A DNA stretch of 64,000 bases from MPNP01 sp963668325 (lineage in GTDB: Bacteria > Pseudomonadota > Alphaproteobacteria > Rhodobacterales > Rhodobacteraceae): positions 2,356,001 to 2,420,000 of the forward strand of contig OY764222.1 of the NCBI GenBank assembly GCA_963668325.1, read 5' to 3'. Of the stretch, positions 30,125-38,471 are shown one piece after another. Position 1 is the stretch's first letter; each line of letters begins with the position of its first letter. The notes under the pieces are model-generated. The model was given only the letters and a program-made list of their open reading frames with translations. It was not told the DNA's origin and did not search any database. Both the position numbers and the translations under genes were made by a program.

Positions 30125-31312
30125 ATGGTAGGAGCTGATACAGCCTGGATAATAGTAGCAACTGCACTGGTGCTACTAATGACCCTCCCAGGATTGGCCC
30201 TTTTTTATGGAGGGTTGGTTAGGGCTAGAAATGTATTGAGTGTGTTTACTCAATGTTATGCAATAGCATGCTTGATGAGTATTTTGTGGTTAGTTGTGGG
30301 TTATTCCATAGCCTTTGGTGGAGGCGATTCCATGTTCTGGGGCGGCTTTGGAAGAGTTTTCCTCATCGGAGTTGATACGGAAACCCTTTCTGGAACCATA
30401 CCCGAAGTTTTGTTTTTCGCTTTTCAAATGACTTTTGCCGTAATCACTCCAGCCCTGATTTTGGGAGCCTATGTCGAGCGAATAAATTTTAGTTATGTTC
30501 TGGTATTTTCCGGGGTCTGGATGTTGTTATGTTATGCCCCGATAGCCAATTGGATTTGGGGAGGCGGCATGCTTGCTGCTGGTGGTATCTATGGCGAGGA
30601 TATAGGTACATATGATTTTGCGGGCGGTTTGGTTGTGCATGAATCAGCTGGTTTGGCCGCACTGGTCATTGCCTTTTTCCTGGGACCCCGCAAGGATAAA
30701 TCCAAACCTCCGCACGGACCTGGTATGGTTATGATGGGAGCTGCCTTTTTGTGGGTCGGTTGGTTCGGCTTCAATGGAGGTTCGCAACTTGCTGCTGATG
30801 GCGGAGCTGCCATGGCTCTGACCGTTACGCATATTTCAGCCGCGGCGGCTTCCCTTACCTGGGTTTTGGTAGAAAAAATTAGATACGGCAAAGCCTCACT
30901 GGTAGGGCTGGTAACTGGTACCATCGCAGGTTTGGCATCAATTACCCCTGCTTCGGGTTTTGTTACACCAATAGAGGCTTTGATTATTGGTGCCATTGCT
31001 GGAGTTTTATGCCAGGAAGCAGTCAGATTTGTGAAGAATATTATCGCCATTGACGATACCTTGGACGTTTTTGCTGTCCATGGCGTCGGTGGTATTTTTG
31101 GAACCATCATGATTGCCGTGTTTGTCGCGGAAGCCAGTTGGGTTGCTCAAATTGGTTCAGTATTGATCGTAGGAGTCTTTACCATTGTTGTTACAACGAT
31201 AATTGTAAAGGTTGTTGGGTTGGTAATTCCCATGCGAGCCAGTGTTGAAGACGAAGTATCTGGGCTTGACATGGCTGCCCATGGCGAGCGAGCTTACGAA
31301 TTCAATTCATAA
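30125..31312 (+). CDS. amtB: ammonium transporter AmtB
   Basis: Trimeric ammonium channel of the inner membrane, 395 residues with about 11 membrane helices. Family blocks: LPGLALFYGGLVRARNVLS, YAPIANWIWGGG, and the conserved VVHESAG and DVFAVHGVGGIFGT, which carry the paired pore histidines. ATG 30125 is chosen because GGAG stands 6 bases before it; the TTG at 30113 overlaps that site. The N-terminus lacks the long signal peptide of some AmtB proteins. No PII gene adjoins. The gene ends at a strong bidirectional terminator. Confidence 0.95.
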   Translation: MVGADTAWIIVATALVLLMTLPGLALFYGGLVRARNVLSVFTQCYAIACLMSILWLVVGYSIAFGGGDSMFWGGFGRVFLIGVDTETLSGTIPEVLFFAFQMTFAVITPALILGAYVERINFSYVLVFSGVWMLLCYAPIANWIWGGGMLAAGGIYGEDIGTYDFAGGLVVHESAGLAALVIAFFLGPRKDKSKPPHGPGMVMMGAAFLWVGWFGFNGGSQLAADGGAAMALTVTHISAAAASLTWVLVEKIRYGKASLVGLVTGTIAGLASITPASGFVTPIEALIIGAIAGVLCQEAVRFVKNIIAIDDTLDVFAVHGVGGIFGTIMIAVFVAEASWVAQIGSVLIVGVFTIVVTTIIVKVVGLVIPMRASVEDEVSGLDMAAHGERAYEFNS

Positions 31313-31332
31313 TAAATTTCGTAAACTAATCT

Positions 31333-31376
31333 ATACCCCCTGAAATTGAGCTCAATTTCAGGGGGTATTTTTATAC
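31333..31376. terminator. bidirectional Rho-independent terminator
   Basis: ATACCCCCTGAAATTGAG (31333-31350) and its exact reverse complement (31351-31368) form an uninterrupted 18-bp stem; TTTTTATA follows on the plus strand and A/T-rich sequence lies on the other side. It ends amtB and the convergent MttB-family gene, whose stop is at 31371. Confidence 0.9.
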
Positions 31377-32915
31377 CATGGAATCAGGCATAGATCCTTT
31401 GCGAGTGGCAATAAAAGCCTGTAACTCTTCATCAATACCTACATCAAGTTGAGGAGCCTGATACTCCCTTAGCAGGTATTCAACCCGCTCGCTTGCTAAT
31501 GTATAGGTGTCTTTTGAATTGTCCTCAAACCAGGTTTCAAAAGGTCTATAATCAAAAAGGTCTGTTTTCCAGAAAGCTGATTTGAAATTATCCTGGGTAT
31601 GTTGACATCCCAGATAATGACCTCCCGGCTGAACTTCTCGAATGGCGTCCAAAGCCTGACCATTGGTTGAAATATCAATCGGAGCGGCAAGATTGTGTAA
31701 GGCTCCCAATTGGTCAGCATCCATGACAAATTTTTCGAAAGAAGATACCAAACCTCCTTCCAACCAACCACAAGAATGTAGCATGAAGTTAACTCCGCCA
31801 AAGACACTTGCCTGAAGGGTGGAACCTGATTCATAAGCTGCTTGGGCATCAGGTAATTTTGACGCACACAGCCCTCCCCCTGACCTGAAGGGTATATTCA
31901 AACGTCGGGCCAATTGGCCTGCCCCATAAAGAATTTTAGAAGCCTCTGGGGTGCCGAAAGTTGGAGCGCCTGAGTTCATATCAATTGAGGTTACAAAGGC
32001 CCCAAATATTACCGGAGCCCCTTTTCTGATAAGTTGGCTGTAACCAATACCTGCATAAACTTCGGCCAGTACTTGCGTTAAGGTACCAACAATGGAAACA
32101 GGAGCCATGGCACCGCCAACAATGAAAGGTGAGATTATGGATGCCTGATTTGCACGAGCATAAACTTCCAAAGCACCCATCATCATGGCATCAAAAGTCA
32201 TGGGGGAGTTGATATTGATCAAGGAGGTTAGGACTGTATTCTGTTCGACAAAATCACTACCGAATAATATTCTGGTCATTGCCAGGGTATCTTCGGCCCG
32301 GGATGGATCAGTAACCGACCCCATAAAAGGTTTGTCAGAATATTTGATATGGGCATAAACCATATCAAGGTGGCGCTTGTTGACAGGCACATCTGTTGGT
32401 TCACAAACAGTCCCACCGGAATGGTGAAGCCATTTTGACATATATCCAAGTTTTACAAATTTTTGAAAATCATCAATGGATGCATACCGTCTTCCCTCAC
32501 TTTTGGTCCTGACGAAGGGAGGACCATAAACAGGTGCAAAAACCAGGGTTTTTGGTGAAATTTCAACGCTCTTTGTTGAGTTTCTGGCATGCTGGATGAA
32601 ACTTGTGGGTACAGTACTCAATAATTGCTTCGCCAAGCCTTTCGGAATGCGAACTCTTTCGTCCTTGACATCGGCACCTGCTTCTTTCCATAACTCCAGA
32701 GCTTGCGGATTGTCGACAAAATCTACCCCTATTTCCTCCAGCAACAGTTCAGCATTATTCTCTATAATTTCCAAGGCCTCATCAGAAAAAATCTCTAGGT
32801 TGGGTAAGGTCCTCTCAATATACTTGGCAGTCTCAATATTTAGAGTGGTTCTTTCGGCCCGTTTTCTAGCACCACCACCTCTTCTTCTAGTTCTGGATGT
32901 ACGTTCCTCAGCCAT
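31371..32915 (-). CDS. MttB-family (trimethylamine methyltransferase-like) protein, non-pyrrolysine
   Basis: Member of the corrinoid methyltransferase superfamily that includes pyrrolysine MttB and the pyrrolysine-free glycine-betaine enzyme MtgB. The 514 residues run without an in-frame amber codon, so this is the pyrrolysine-free type. Recognisable stretches: LLLEEIGVDFVDNPQALELW near 60-80, SGGTVCEPTDVPVN, and FRSGGGLCASKLPDAQAAYES followed by FMLHSCGWLEGGL in the C-terminal half. The N-terminus is very basic (RTRRRGGGARKRAER). Substrate is likely a quaternary or tertiary amine. No corrinoid-binding partner lies nearby. ATG 32915 is preferred to TTG 32930. Confidence 0.85.
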   Translation of the reverse strand: MAEERTSRTRRRGGGARKRAERTTLNIETAKYIERTLPNLEIFSDEALEIIENNAELLLEEIGVDFVDNPQALELWKEAGADVKDERVRIPKGLAKQLLSTVPTSFIQHARNSTKSVEISPKTLVFAPVYGPPFVRTKSEGRRYASIDDFQKFVKLGYMSKWLHHSGGTVCEPTDVPVNKRHLDMVYAHIKYSDKPFMGSVTDPSRAEDTLAMTRILFGSDFVEQNTVLTSLININSPMTFDAMMMGALEVYARANQASIISPFIVGGAMAPVSIVGTLTQVLAEVYAGIGYSQLIRKGAPVIFGAFVTSIDMNSGAPTFGTPEASKILYGAGQLARRLNIPFRSGGGLCASKLPDAQAAYESGSTLQASVFGGVNFMLHSCGWLEGGLVSSFEKFVMDADQLGALHNLAAPIDISTNGQALDAIREVQPGGHYLGCQHTQDNFKSAFWKTDLFDYRPFETWFEDNSKDTYTLASERVEYLLREYQAPQLDVGIDEELQAFIATRKGSMPDSMV

Positions 32916-33081
32916 AGATGTTATATCCAATCCTGTTTAATATTTCCTGATTTATTACATAATCAACTAAAATAGATTTATTCCACTTACTTACACTAAT
33001 TCCATTCTTAATATTGTCCTCTATGCCACAAGATAATTTTGAAATATCAAATACAATTCATCCAATTCTCGAGAGATTAAA

Positions 33082-34647
33082 GTGAACCCTAAATTACATG
33101 ACCTAATCCTGATAATTGACTTTGGTAGCCAGGTAACTCAGTTGATTGCCCGAAGATTTCGAGAATTAAACACCTATTGTGAGATCCATCCCTGTCAAAA
33201 TATTTCCGAGGAATTCTTAAAGCAAAGAAAGCCCAAGGCCATTGTTCTTTCAGGTAGCCCAGGAAGTGCCGTTGATGAAAACCCCTATAAACCCCCCAAA
33301 ATGATCTATGACCTTGGGATCCCTATCCTGGGCATTTGTTATGGTCAGCAGATTATGGCTTTCCAGTTAGGAGGGGTAGTAGAGAAAGGCTACATTCGAG
33401 AGTTTGGGAAGGCCACGGTCAAGCCAAATATGGAATACTTGGAGAATCCTATTTTTGAGGGCTTGTTTCAAGATGGCAATGAGATTGTCTGGATGTCACA
33501 TGGGGATAAGGTTACTAAGCTACCAGGGGGATTCAGTCAGATAGGAAGTTCCGATAACAGTCCAAACGCAATTATTGCCGATTTCAATAGGCAATTCTTC
33601 GGCATCCAGTTCCATCCCGAAGTATACCATACCGTAAATGGCTCCAGGCTTCTTGAGAATTTTACATCAATTGCAAAGATTCAAAGAAATTGGACAATGG
33701 GTACATATAAGGAGGAAGTAAGCCAACTCATCAAGGAACAAGTGGGTACGGGCAAAGTGGTTTGTGCTATTTCAGGTGGAGTCGATTCTACGGTTACCGC
33801 CATGTTACTTCATAGAACAATACCTGATCAAGTTACATGTATATTTGTTGATCATGGATTGTTACGAGAAAATGAAGCAACCCAAGTTGTTGCCATGTTC
33901 AGGGAGAATTTTCAGATTCCCTTGGTGGCTGTAGAAGCCTCAGAGCTTTTTCTAGGTAAGTTACAAGGGGTAAGTGATCCAGAAGCCAAAAGGAAAATTA
34001 TCGGTGGGACCTTTATTGAAGTATTTGAGAAAGAAGCACGAAAATTAAGTGGCCATGAATTCCTGGCCCAAGGAACACTCTACCCAGACATAATTGAATC
34101 AGTTAGTTTTACTGGAGGCCCAAGCGAAACAATCAAATCCCATCACAACGTAGGTGGATTGCCTGAAAAACTTGGATTTAAGTTGGTAGAACCTCTAAAA
34201 GAGCTCTTTAAGGACGAAGTCAGGGAATTGGGTAAGGATTTAGGGATCCCTGAAAAATTTCTAGGCAGACATCCCTTCCCCGGGCCTGGTTTGGCTATCA
34301 GGTGCCTCGGAGACATAACTTCTGAAAAAGTAAACATATTAAGGAAAATTGATTCAATTTTTATCAATCAAATTCGAATTCACGGGCTATACGACAGCAT
34401 TTGGCAAGCCTTTGCCACCTTGCTTCCAGTAAGATCTGTTGGTGTTATGGGAGATGGGAGAACATATGATTATGTCTGTTCCCTTAGGGCAGTTACAAGT
34501 GTAGACGGAATGACAGCTCAATTCTATCCATTTTCATCAGACTTTCTGTCAGAAACCTCCAATCGTATTGTTAACGAAGTTAGAGGGGTGAACAGGGTTA
34601 CATATGACATTACTTCTAAACCACCAGGAACTATTGAGTGGGAATAA
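33082..34647 (+). CDS. guaA: GMP synthase (glutamine-hydrolysing)
   Basis: Converts XMP to GMP with glutamine. The N-terminal amidotransferase has the nucleophile in GICYGQQIMA (Cys near 88) and FHPEVYHT. The ATP-pyrophosphatase has the P-loop AISGGVDSTVTA near 230. The C-terminal dimerisation domain ends in YDITSKPPGTIEWE. 521 residues is standard. GTG start with GAGAG upstream. The SAM methyltransferase start lies 12 bases after the stop. A degenerate copy of the last 280 bases lies at 37243-37523. Confidence 0.97.
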   Translation: MNPKLHDLILIIDFGSQVTQLIARRFRELNTYCEIHPCQNISEEFLKQRKPKAIVLSGSPGSAVDENPYKPPKMIYDLGIPILGICYGQQIMAFQLGGVVEKGYIREFGKATVKPNMEYLENPIFEGLFQDGNEIVWMSHGDKVTKLPGGFSQIGSSDNSPNAIIADFNRQFFGIQFHPEVYHTVNGSRLLENFTSIAKIQRNWTMGTYKEEVSQLIKEQVGTGKVVCAISGGVDSTVTAMLLHRTIPDQVTCIFVDHGLLRENEATQVVAMFRENFQIPLVAVEASELFLGKLQGVSDPEAKRKIIGGTFIEVFEKEARKLSGHEFLAQGTLYPDIIESVSFTGGPSETIKSHHNVGGLPEKLGFKLVEPLKELFKDEVRELGKDLGIPEKFLGRHPFPGPGLAIRCLGDITSEKVNILRKIDSIFINQIRIHGLYDSIWQAFATLLPVRSVGVMGDGRTYDYVCSLRAVTSVDGMTAQFYPFSSDFLSETSNRIVNEVRGVNRVTYDITSKPPGTIEWE

Positions 34648-34659
34648 AAGGCAATGACA

Positions 34660-35229
34660 ATGAGTAGAAGTAAATTTTGGGATAAGATAGCACAGCGTTA
34701 TGCAAAGGATAAGATTAAAGATCTGGAATCCTATGAAAGGAAATTACAAACCACCCAAGAACACTTCACTAAGGAGATGAATGTACTTGAGGTTGGTTGT
34801 GGTACAGGCATGACTGCCGTTATTCATGCTCCACTAGTCAAACATTACCATGCGACAGATATTTCTTCTGCCATGATTGAGATTGCCAAAAACAGAGCAA
34901 AGGAAAAAGAGATACAAAATATAAGCTTTGACGAAAGTGATATTTCAACTTTGCCAGTAAAAGACAATAGCAAAGATGCCGTACTGGCTATGAGTGTGCT
35001 TCACCTACTAGAAAATACCAACGAAGGTATTCAGGCAATCCACAAAAAACTTAAAGTTGGTGGGTTATTTATAACCAGCACTGCATGCTTGGGGGATAAA
35101 ATGAACTATCTTAAAGTTTTATTTCCTTTGATAAAACTTTTTAGCCTTTTTGGCTACGCTCCATCTACCGTTCACTTCCTTAAAAAGAAAGAACTATTGT
35201 TATCTAGTGTCTGCCCGAAAATGAAATAA
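34660..35229 (+). pseudogene. class I SAM-dependent methyltransferase, 3' end displaced by an IS
   Basis: Small-molecule methyltransferase with motif I VLEVGCGTGMTA, ATDISSAMIEIAKNRA, DAVLAMSVLHLLEN and the post-motif KKLKVGGLFITSTACLGDKM. Members usually run to about 205 residues and end in a WQPGK-K-A-FIVAKK-like tail. Here host coding stops at about 35204. The last 8 residues (SSVCPKMK) come from the left end of the ISNCY element. The missing tail is recovered at 37034-37120, beyond the element. ATG 34660 is preferred to 34654 by spacing from AAAAGG. The truncated protein may be stable, because the catalytic core is intact, but it lacks the final strand. Read with guaA (12-base gap). Confidence 0.85.
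35205..35222 (+). repeat. left inverted repeat of the ISNCY element
   Basis: TAGTGTCTGCCCGAAAAT. The right end, read on the other strand, is TAGTGTTCGCCCGAAAAT; only the CT/TC pair at positions 7-8 differs. Confidence 0.85.
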
Positions 35230-35254
35230 TTATTCCCAAACCCCTTGCAAGCGG

Positions 35255-35279
35255 GGATTCGATATGCGAATCCTCTTTT
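35255..35279 (+). terminator. hairpin inside the left end of the ISNCY element
   Basis: GGATTCG (35255-35261) pairs with CGAATCC (35267-35273) and is followed by TCTTTT. It may stop incoming guaA-methyltransferase transcription before the transposase gene, a known protective feature of many IS ends. Confidence 0.5.
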
Positions 35280-35361
35280 CAAGATCGGTTTTAAAATTTG
35301 TTTTTTCCCATAATAAGGCCTGATCTTATCCAAAAGCAACAATTCTTCGAGCGATTAGGCA

Positions 35362-36807
35362 ATGCGACATACGATCAAACCACTCCGCCAACTTGGTGAC
35401 ATTGACATAACGAATATTGAGTTGGATTTCAAATCGAGAGATGACACCCCAGCCATCTTGATTGGGCTCCAGCATCTTTATTCTGACCAGTCTCTGCGGG
35501 CCCAACTTTTTACCCTCCTGGAGGAGGGATTGGTTCCCGGTGTCAATCACAAGTTGGGCCGTCCAGGGATGGAGTTGTGGCAAATACTGGTGATGGGGGT
35601 GGTGATGCAGGGTTTGGATTGTGACTTTGATCGTCTCCAGGATTTGGTCAATAATCATAGTGCTGTTCGCCAGTTTCTTGGTCATGCTGACATCTGGGAT
35701 AAAACCACTTATTCCTACCAGTCGATTGTAGATAATGTCACCCTGTTGACGCCGGAGTTATTGGCCGCGGTTGGCAAGCTGATTGTCGATAGTGGTCACA
35801 AAGTGTCAAAAAAAAAGCTTGGCGAAACATTGTGCGGGCGGTGTGATTCCTTTGTCGTGGAAACGGATGTTCATTATCCGACTGATGTCAATCTGTTATG
35901 GGATGCGATGCGTTGTCTTCTTCGCGAGACTGGTCGTGAGGCCATCGCTGCTCATCTTGGTGGGTGGCGTCAATGGAAGCATTTGAGGGCTTCGGTCAAG
36001 AAGAAGTTTCATGCGGTTCGGAAAACCAGGCGGGCTTCTGTGGAGGATGTAAAGGCTTATCTCGGCCAGTGTGATGATATTGTTACAAGAGCCGAAGAGA
36101 CATTGGTTGGGTTGCATGCTGTGGGGATAACCAAGGACAAGGTATTGGTCGGCATTGCCAAGTATCTTCGTCATGCTCGCCGTCAGATTGATCAGATTGA
36201 CCGTCGCTTGCTGCAGGGCGAAACGATCCCCACCGATGAAAAGGTCTATTCAATTTTTGAGGAACACACCCGCTGGATCTCCAAAGGCAAGGCCGGGGTT
36301 CCTGTTGAATTGGGTGTTCCGGTCTGCGTCCTGGAAGATGATTGTGGCTTTATCCTGCATCACCGGATCATGTGGGAAGGGAGCGATGTTGATCATGCCC
36401 AACCAATGATAGAAGAAACACAGGCCCGTTTTCCGTCCCTTCGGGCCTGCAGTTTTGACCGTGGCTTTCACAGTCCGGCCAATCGGGTCCGTTTGGATAC
36501 GCTTCTTGCTGACAATGTCCTTCCGCGCAAGGGTTACCTCACCAAGGCCGATAAGGAACGGGAAAGAGGTGCTAATTTTGTTGCCATGCGTCGTTGGCAT
36601 CCGGGGATAGAATCGAAGATCAATGGCCTTGAGCATCATGGTCTTGCTCGGGTTCGCGCGTATGGAGCTGATGGTTTTGAGCGTGTGGTAGCCTTGTCAG
36701 TGGTTGCGAGCAATATTCATCATTTGGGTCGATTGTTACGTAGGCAGAAGAAAGACGAGCTGAAAAGATTGCTGTTGCCGGACAAACGACCGCGCCTGGC
36801 GGCCTGA
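35362..36807 (+). CDS. ISNCY family DDE transposase
   Basis: 481-residue transposase. Typical blocks: GRPGMELWQILVMGVVMQGL then DFDRLQDLVNNHSAVRQFLGH in the N-terminal part, the first acidic residue in VVETDVHYPTDVNLLWDA, the second in ACSFDRGFHSPANR, and the glutamate region in WHPGIESKINGLEHHGL. The reading frame is complete and looks functional. It begins 157 bases from the left repeat and ends 226 bases from the right one. Confidence 0.9.
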   Translation: MRHTIKPLRQLGDIDITNIELDFKSRDDTPAILIGLQHLYSDQSLRAQLFTLLEEGLVPGVNHKLGRPGMELWQILVMGVVMQGLDCDFDRLQDLVNNHSAVRQFLGHADIWDKTTYSYQSIVDNVTLLTPELLAAVGKLIVDSGHKVSKKKLGETLCGRCDSFVVETDVHYPTDVNLLWDAMRCLLRETGREAIAAHLGGWRQWKHLRASVKKKFHAVRKTRRASVEDVKAYLGQCDDIVTRAEETLVGLHAVGITKDKVLVGIAKYLRHARRQIDQIDRRLLQGETIPTDEKVYSIFEEHTRWISKGKAGVPVELGVPVCVLEDDCGFILHHRIMWEGSDVDHAQPMIEETQARFPSLRACSFDRGFHSPANRVRLDTLLADNVLPRKGYLTKADKERERGANFVAMRRWHPGIESKINGLEHHGLARVRAYGADGFERVVALSVVASNIHHLGRLLRRQKKDELKRLLLPDKRPRLAA

Positions 36808-37015
36808 CGAAACCACCTGCAACAAAATCCAAATAATCGTCCCCAAAAAGACGGCCAGGGGAGCTATGTTTTGAATTTGGAAAAATCAGAAAATTTGTGG
36901 AAAAAGTTGATCGAAAGGTCTTTTTTTTGTGGAAAACCAAGATCGAATCTGAAAATTTTTGTTCGGAGAAGGAATTTTGGTAAATGAAATTATGGCAATT
37001 TGCTAAAAATCAGGT

Positions 37016-37033
37016 ATTTTCGGGCGAACACTA
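37016..37033 (+). repeat. right inverted repeat of the ISNCY element
   Basis: ATTTTCGGGCGAACACTA, the reverse complement of the left repeat apart from two positions. The displaced methyltransferase tail begins at the next base. Confidence 0.85.
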
Positions 37034-37120
37034 ACTATTACATCAAATAGTTTTGCAATCTTACATGAATGGCAACCATCACCAACAAAAGCATACTTCA
37101 TCATCGCAAAAAAGATATAA
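37034..37120 (+). pseudogene. displaced C-terminus of the SAM methyltransferase
   Basis: Directly after the right IS repeat, the frame starting at 37034 reads TITSNSFAILHE then WQPSPTKAYFIIAKKI and a TAA at 37118-37120. This matches the usual end of this methyltransferase family (GFEI...WQPGKGKAVFIVAKK, from memory) residue by residue. Together with 34660-35204 it reconstructs the whole gene. From the KEL motif to the Trp there are 44 bases, two more than a clean 14-codon spacing, so the frame is not exactly restored across the IS; a short target duplication or small indel would explain it. Confidence 0.8.
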
Positions 37121-37242
37121 CTGCATACATGTGCGTCCAAATTCTTTTGCAATAAAATAGCAACTAAGTAGTAAGTATTTGAGATACACAAGGTAAGATT
37201 TCTCTTGGCTATGTGATGATACTTGAGTGATAATCTTTCTTG

Positions 37243-37523
37243 GATCAAGTTCGAATTCATGGTCTATACGACAGCATTTGGCAAACCTTCGCTATCTTAC
37301 TTCCGTCAGGCCGTGGGTGTTTGGATGATAGCAGAACCTATGCTTAAGTTTGTTCCCTCCGGGCAGTTACGAATGTATTCAGAATGACAGCACAATTTTA
37401 TCCATTTTCATCGGAATTTCTATCCTGAATATCCAATCGTACAGCTAACGAAGTCAGGGGCGTGAACAGGGTGACATATGGCATCACCTCTAAAATACCC
37501 AAGTACTTTTGAGGGGGACTGAG
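37243..37523 (+). pseudogene. degenerate copy of the guaA 3' end
   Basis: About 280 bases align along their length with guaA 34366-34647: shared runs include TTCGAATTCA, TATACGACAGCATTTGGCAA, ATCCATTTTCATC and GTGAACAGGGT. Frameshifts and substitutions have destroyed the frame; by eye identity is around three quarters. It lies in the same orientation as guaA, so guaA and this copy form direct repeats around the methyltransferase and its IS. It is a relic of a duplication, much older than the SDR copy at 43 kb. Confidence 0.88.
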
Positions 37524-37797
37524 ATCGCCAAGAACGAAATTAAAGGGACAAAGGTTGGTCGATATAATTTGTGTGTAAAGTTTACCATAAATAGGAGAAA
37601 AGAGAGTTCTTCTAATGTAAATCCATTAAATTATTAGAATTCTAATCTCCCCTCTTATTTCATCATCTATGAGCACCAAAATATAATTATAATTGTAGTT
37701 AGAAACCTTTTCCTGAGGTTGTATTAAAGGTGGTTTCAAAATATATACGGCTGGTTATTTTAATCGAATAAAAGTGGCTATCATTTAAGGTGGGTAT
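37524..37797. other. AT-rich non-coding stretch before the unknown gene pair
   Basis: No coding character on either strand and no similarity to the sequence after the intact guaA that I can see. The last part should contain the promoter of the gene pair at 37809-39021. Confidence 0.4.
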
Positions 37798-37808
37798 GAG
37801 GTTTCCAG

Positions 37809-38471
37809 TTGAATAAATCAAAAAATGTTGCTTCCCAAGTAACACAAATTGAAACTCAATTGGATTTCATTGTTTGGAGAAATTTGGAATTTGAAAAAGT
37901 TAACTGCCAATTTGAGAATGAACTACCTGTCCTTAAAGAAGGAATCAGTAACTTTGTAAATAACCAATCATACTCGGCATTATTCATAGGTATTGATGAA
38001 AAAGTTTTTCTCATTGATGTACTAAATCCTTGGGTAATTAATTTGGTAGAGAAATGTCGCAATGATGCTGAATCAAGGTTCAATAAATTGCTCTCTAGAT
38101 ACCATGAATACTCTCGCTTTGATGATGTGTTGGGGTTATTTTCCAGCTTTCCGTTCTGGTTAAGAGGTGGCTTGACCGATAAAATCATCGGATCAATACC
38201 CAAAAATGTCACTTTTGATGCGATTACAACCACTGTTGTTGATATCTTTATCAGTTCATCAAGTACACTACCCTTGGATAATTTAAGGGGAGGTGCCTTG
38301 GGAATTACTGGGCACACAGGATACAGAATATTAGAGAATGATATCAAAAAGCTTGTTTTTGGTGATTGGCAAAATCTTAATTCCGTTTGTTTGCTAAATA
38401 CATTACAAGGAGCCATTGTTTTAGCTGCAGAGAATAATATCAAGGGAAAAACCTTTGCCGCTTCTGTATAA
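37809..38471 (+). CDS. unrecognised accessory protein A (220 aa)
   Basis: I do not recognise this family. The predicted protein is soluble, mixed alpha/beta, with a charged helical N-terminal half (QTQLDFIVWRNLEFEKV; NLVEKCRNDAESRFNKLLSRYHEY) and a glycine-rich segment LRGGALGITGHTGYRI near 172-187. No signal peptide, membrane helix or catalytic signature is evident. The start is TTG, supported by GAGG seven bases upstream. The last 17 bases overlap the next gene, so the two proteins are probably made together and may interact. The antisense frame over the same DNA is open but looks like a shadow. Confidence 0.7.
   Translation: MNKSKNVASQVTQIETQLDFIVWRNLEFEKVNCQFENELPVLKEGISNFVNNQSYSALFIGIDEKVFLIDVLNPWVINLVEKCRNDAESRFNKLLSRYHEYSRFDDVLGLFSSFPFWLRGGLTDKIIGSIPKNVTFDAITTTVVDIFISSSSTLPLDNLRGGALGITGHTGYRILENDIKKLVFGDWQNLNSVCLLNTLQGAIVLAAENNIKGKTFAASV

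Larger units (their letters stand above)
35205..37033 (+). mobile_element. ISNCY-type insertion sequence, 1829 bases
   Basis: Ends are defined by 18-base inverted repeats that match at 16 positions (35205-35222 and 37016-37033). It contains one transposase gene and short non-coding ends. It lies inside the methyltransferase gene. A clean target duplication is not evident: ACTATT occurs in both flanks (left flank just before, right flank just after), but not in matching position, so decay or a very short duplication is likely. Coding composition is clearly richer in G and C than the neighbours, consistent with transfer. Confidence 0.85.

Noticed and set aside
30589..31110. 173-codon minus-strand frame in amtB
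   Set aside because: Antisense of a membrane-protein gene; such frames are common over hydrophobic coding sequence.
37003..37260. 85-codon minus-strand frame after the ISNCY element
   Set aside because: It spans the right IS end, the displaced methyltransferase tail and the start of the guaA copy, so it is an accidental frame.
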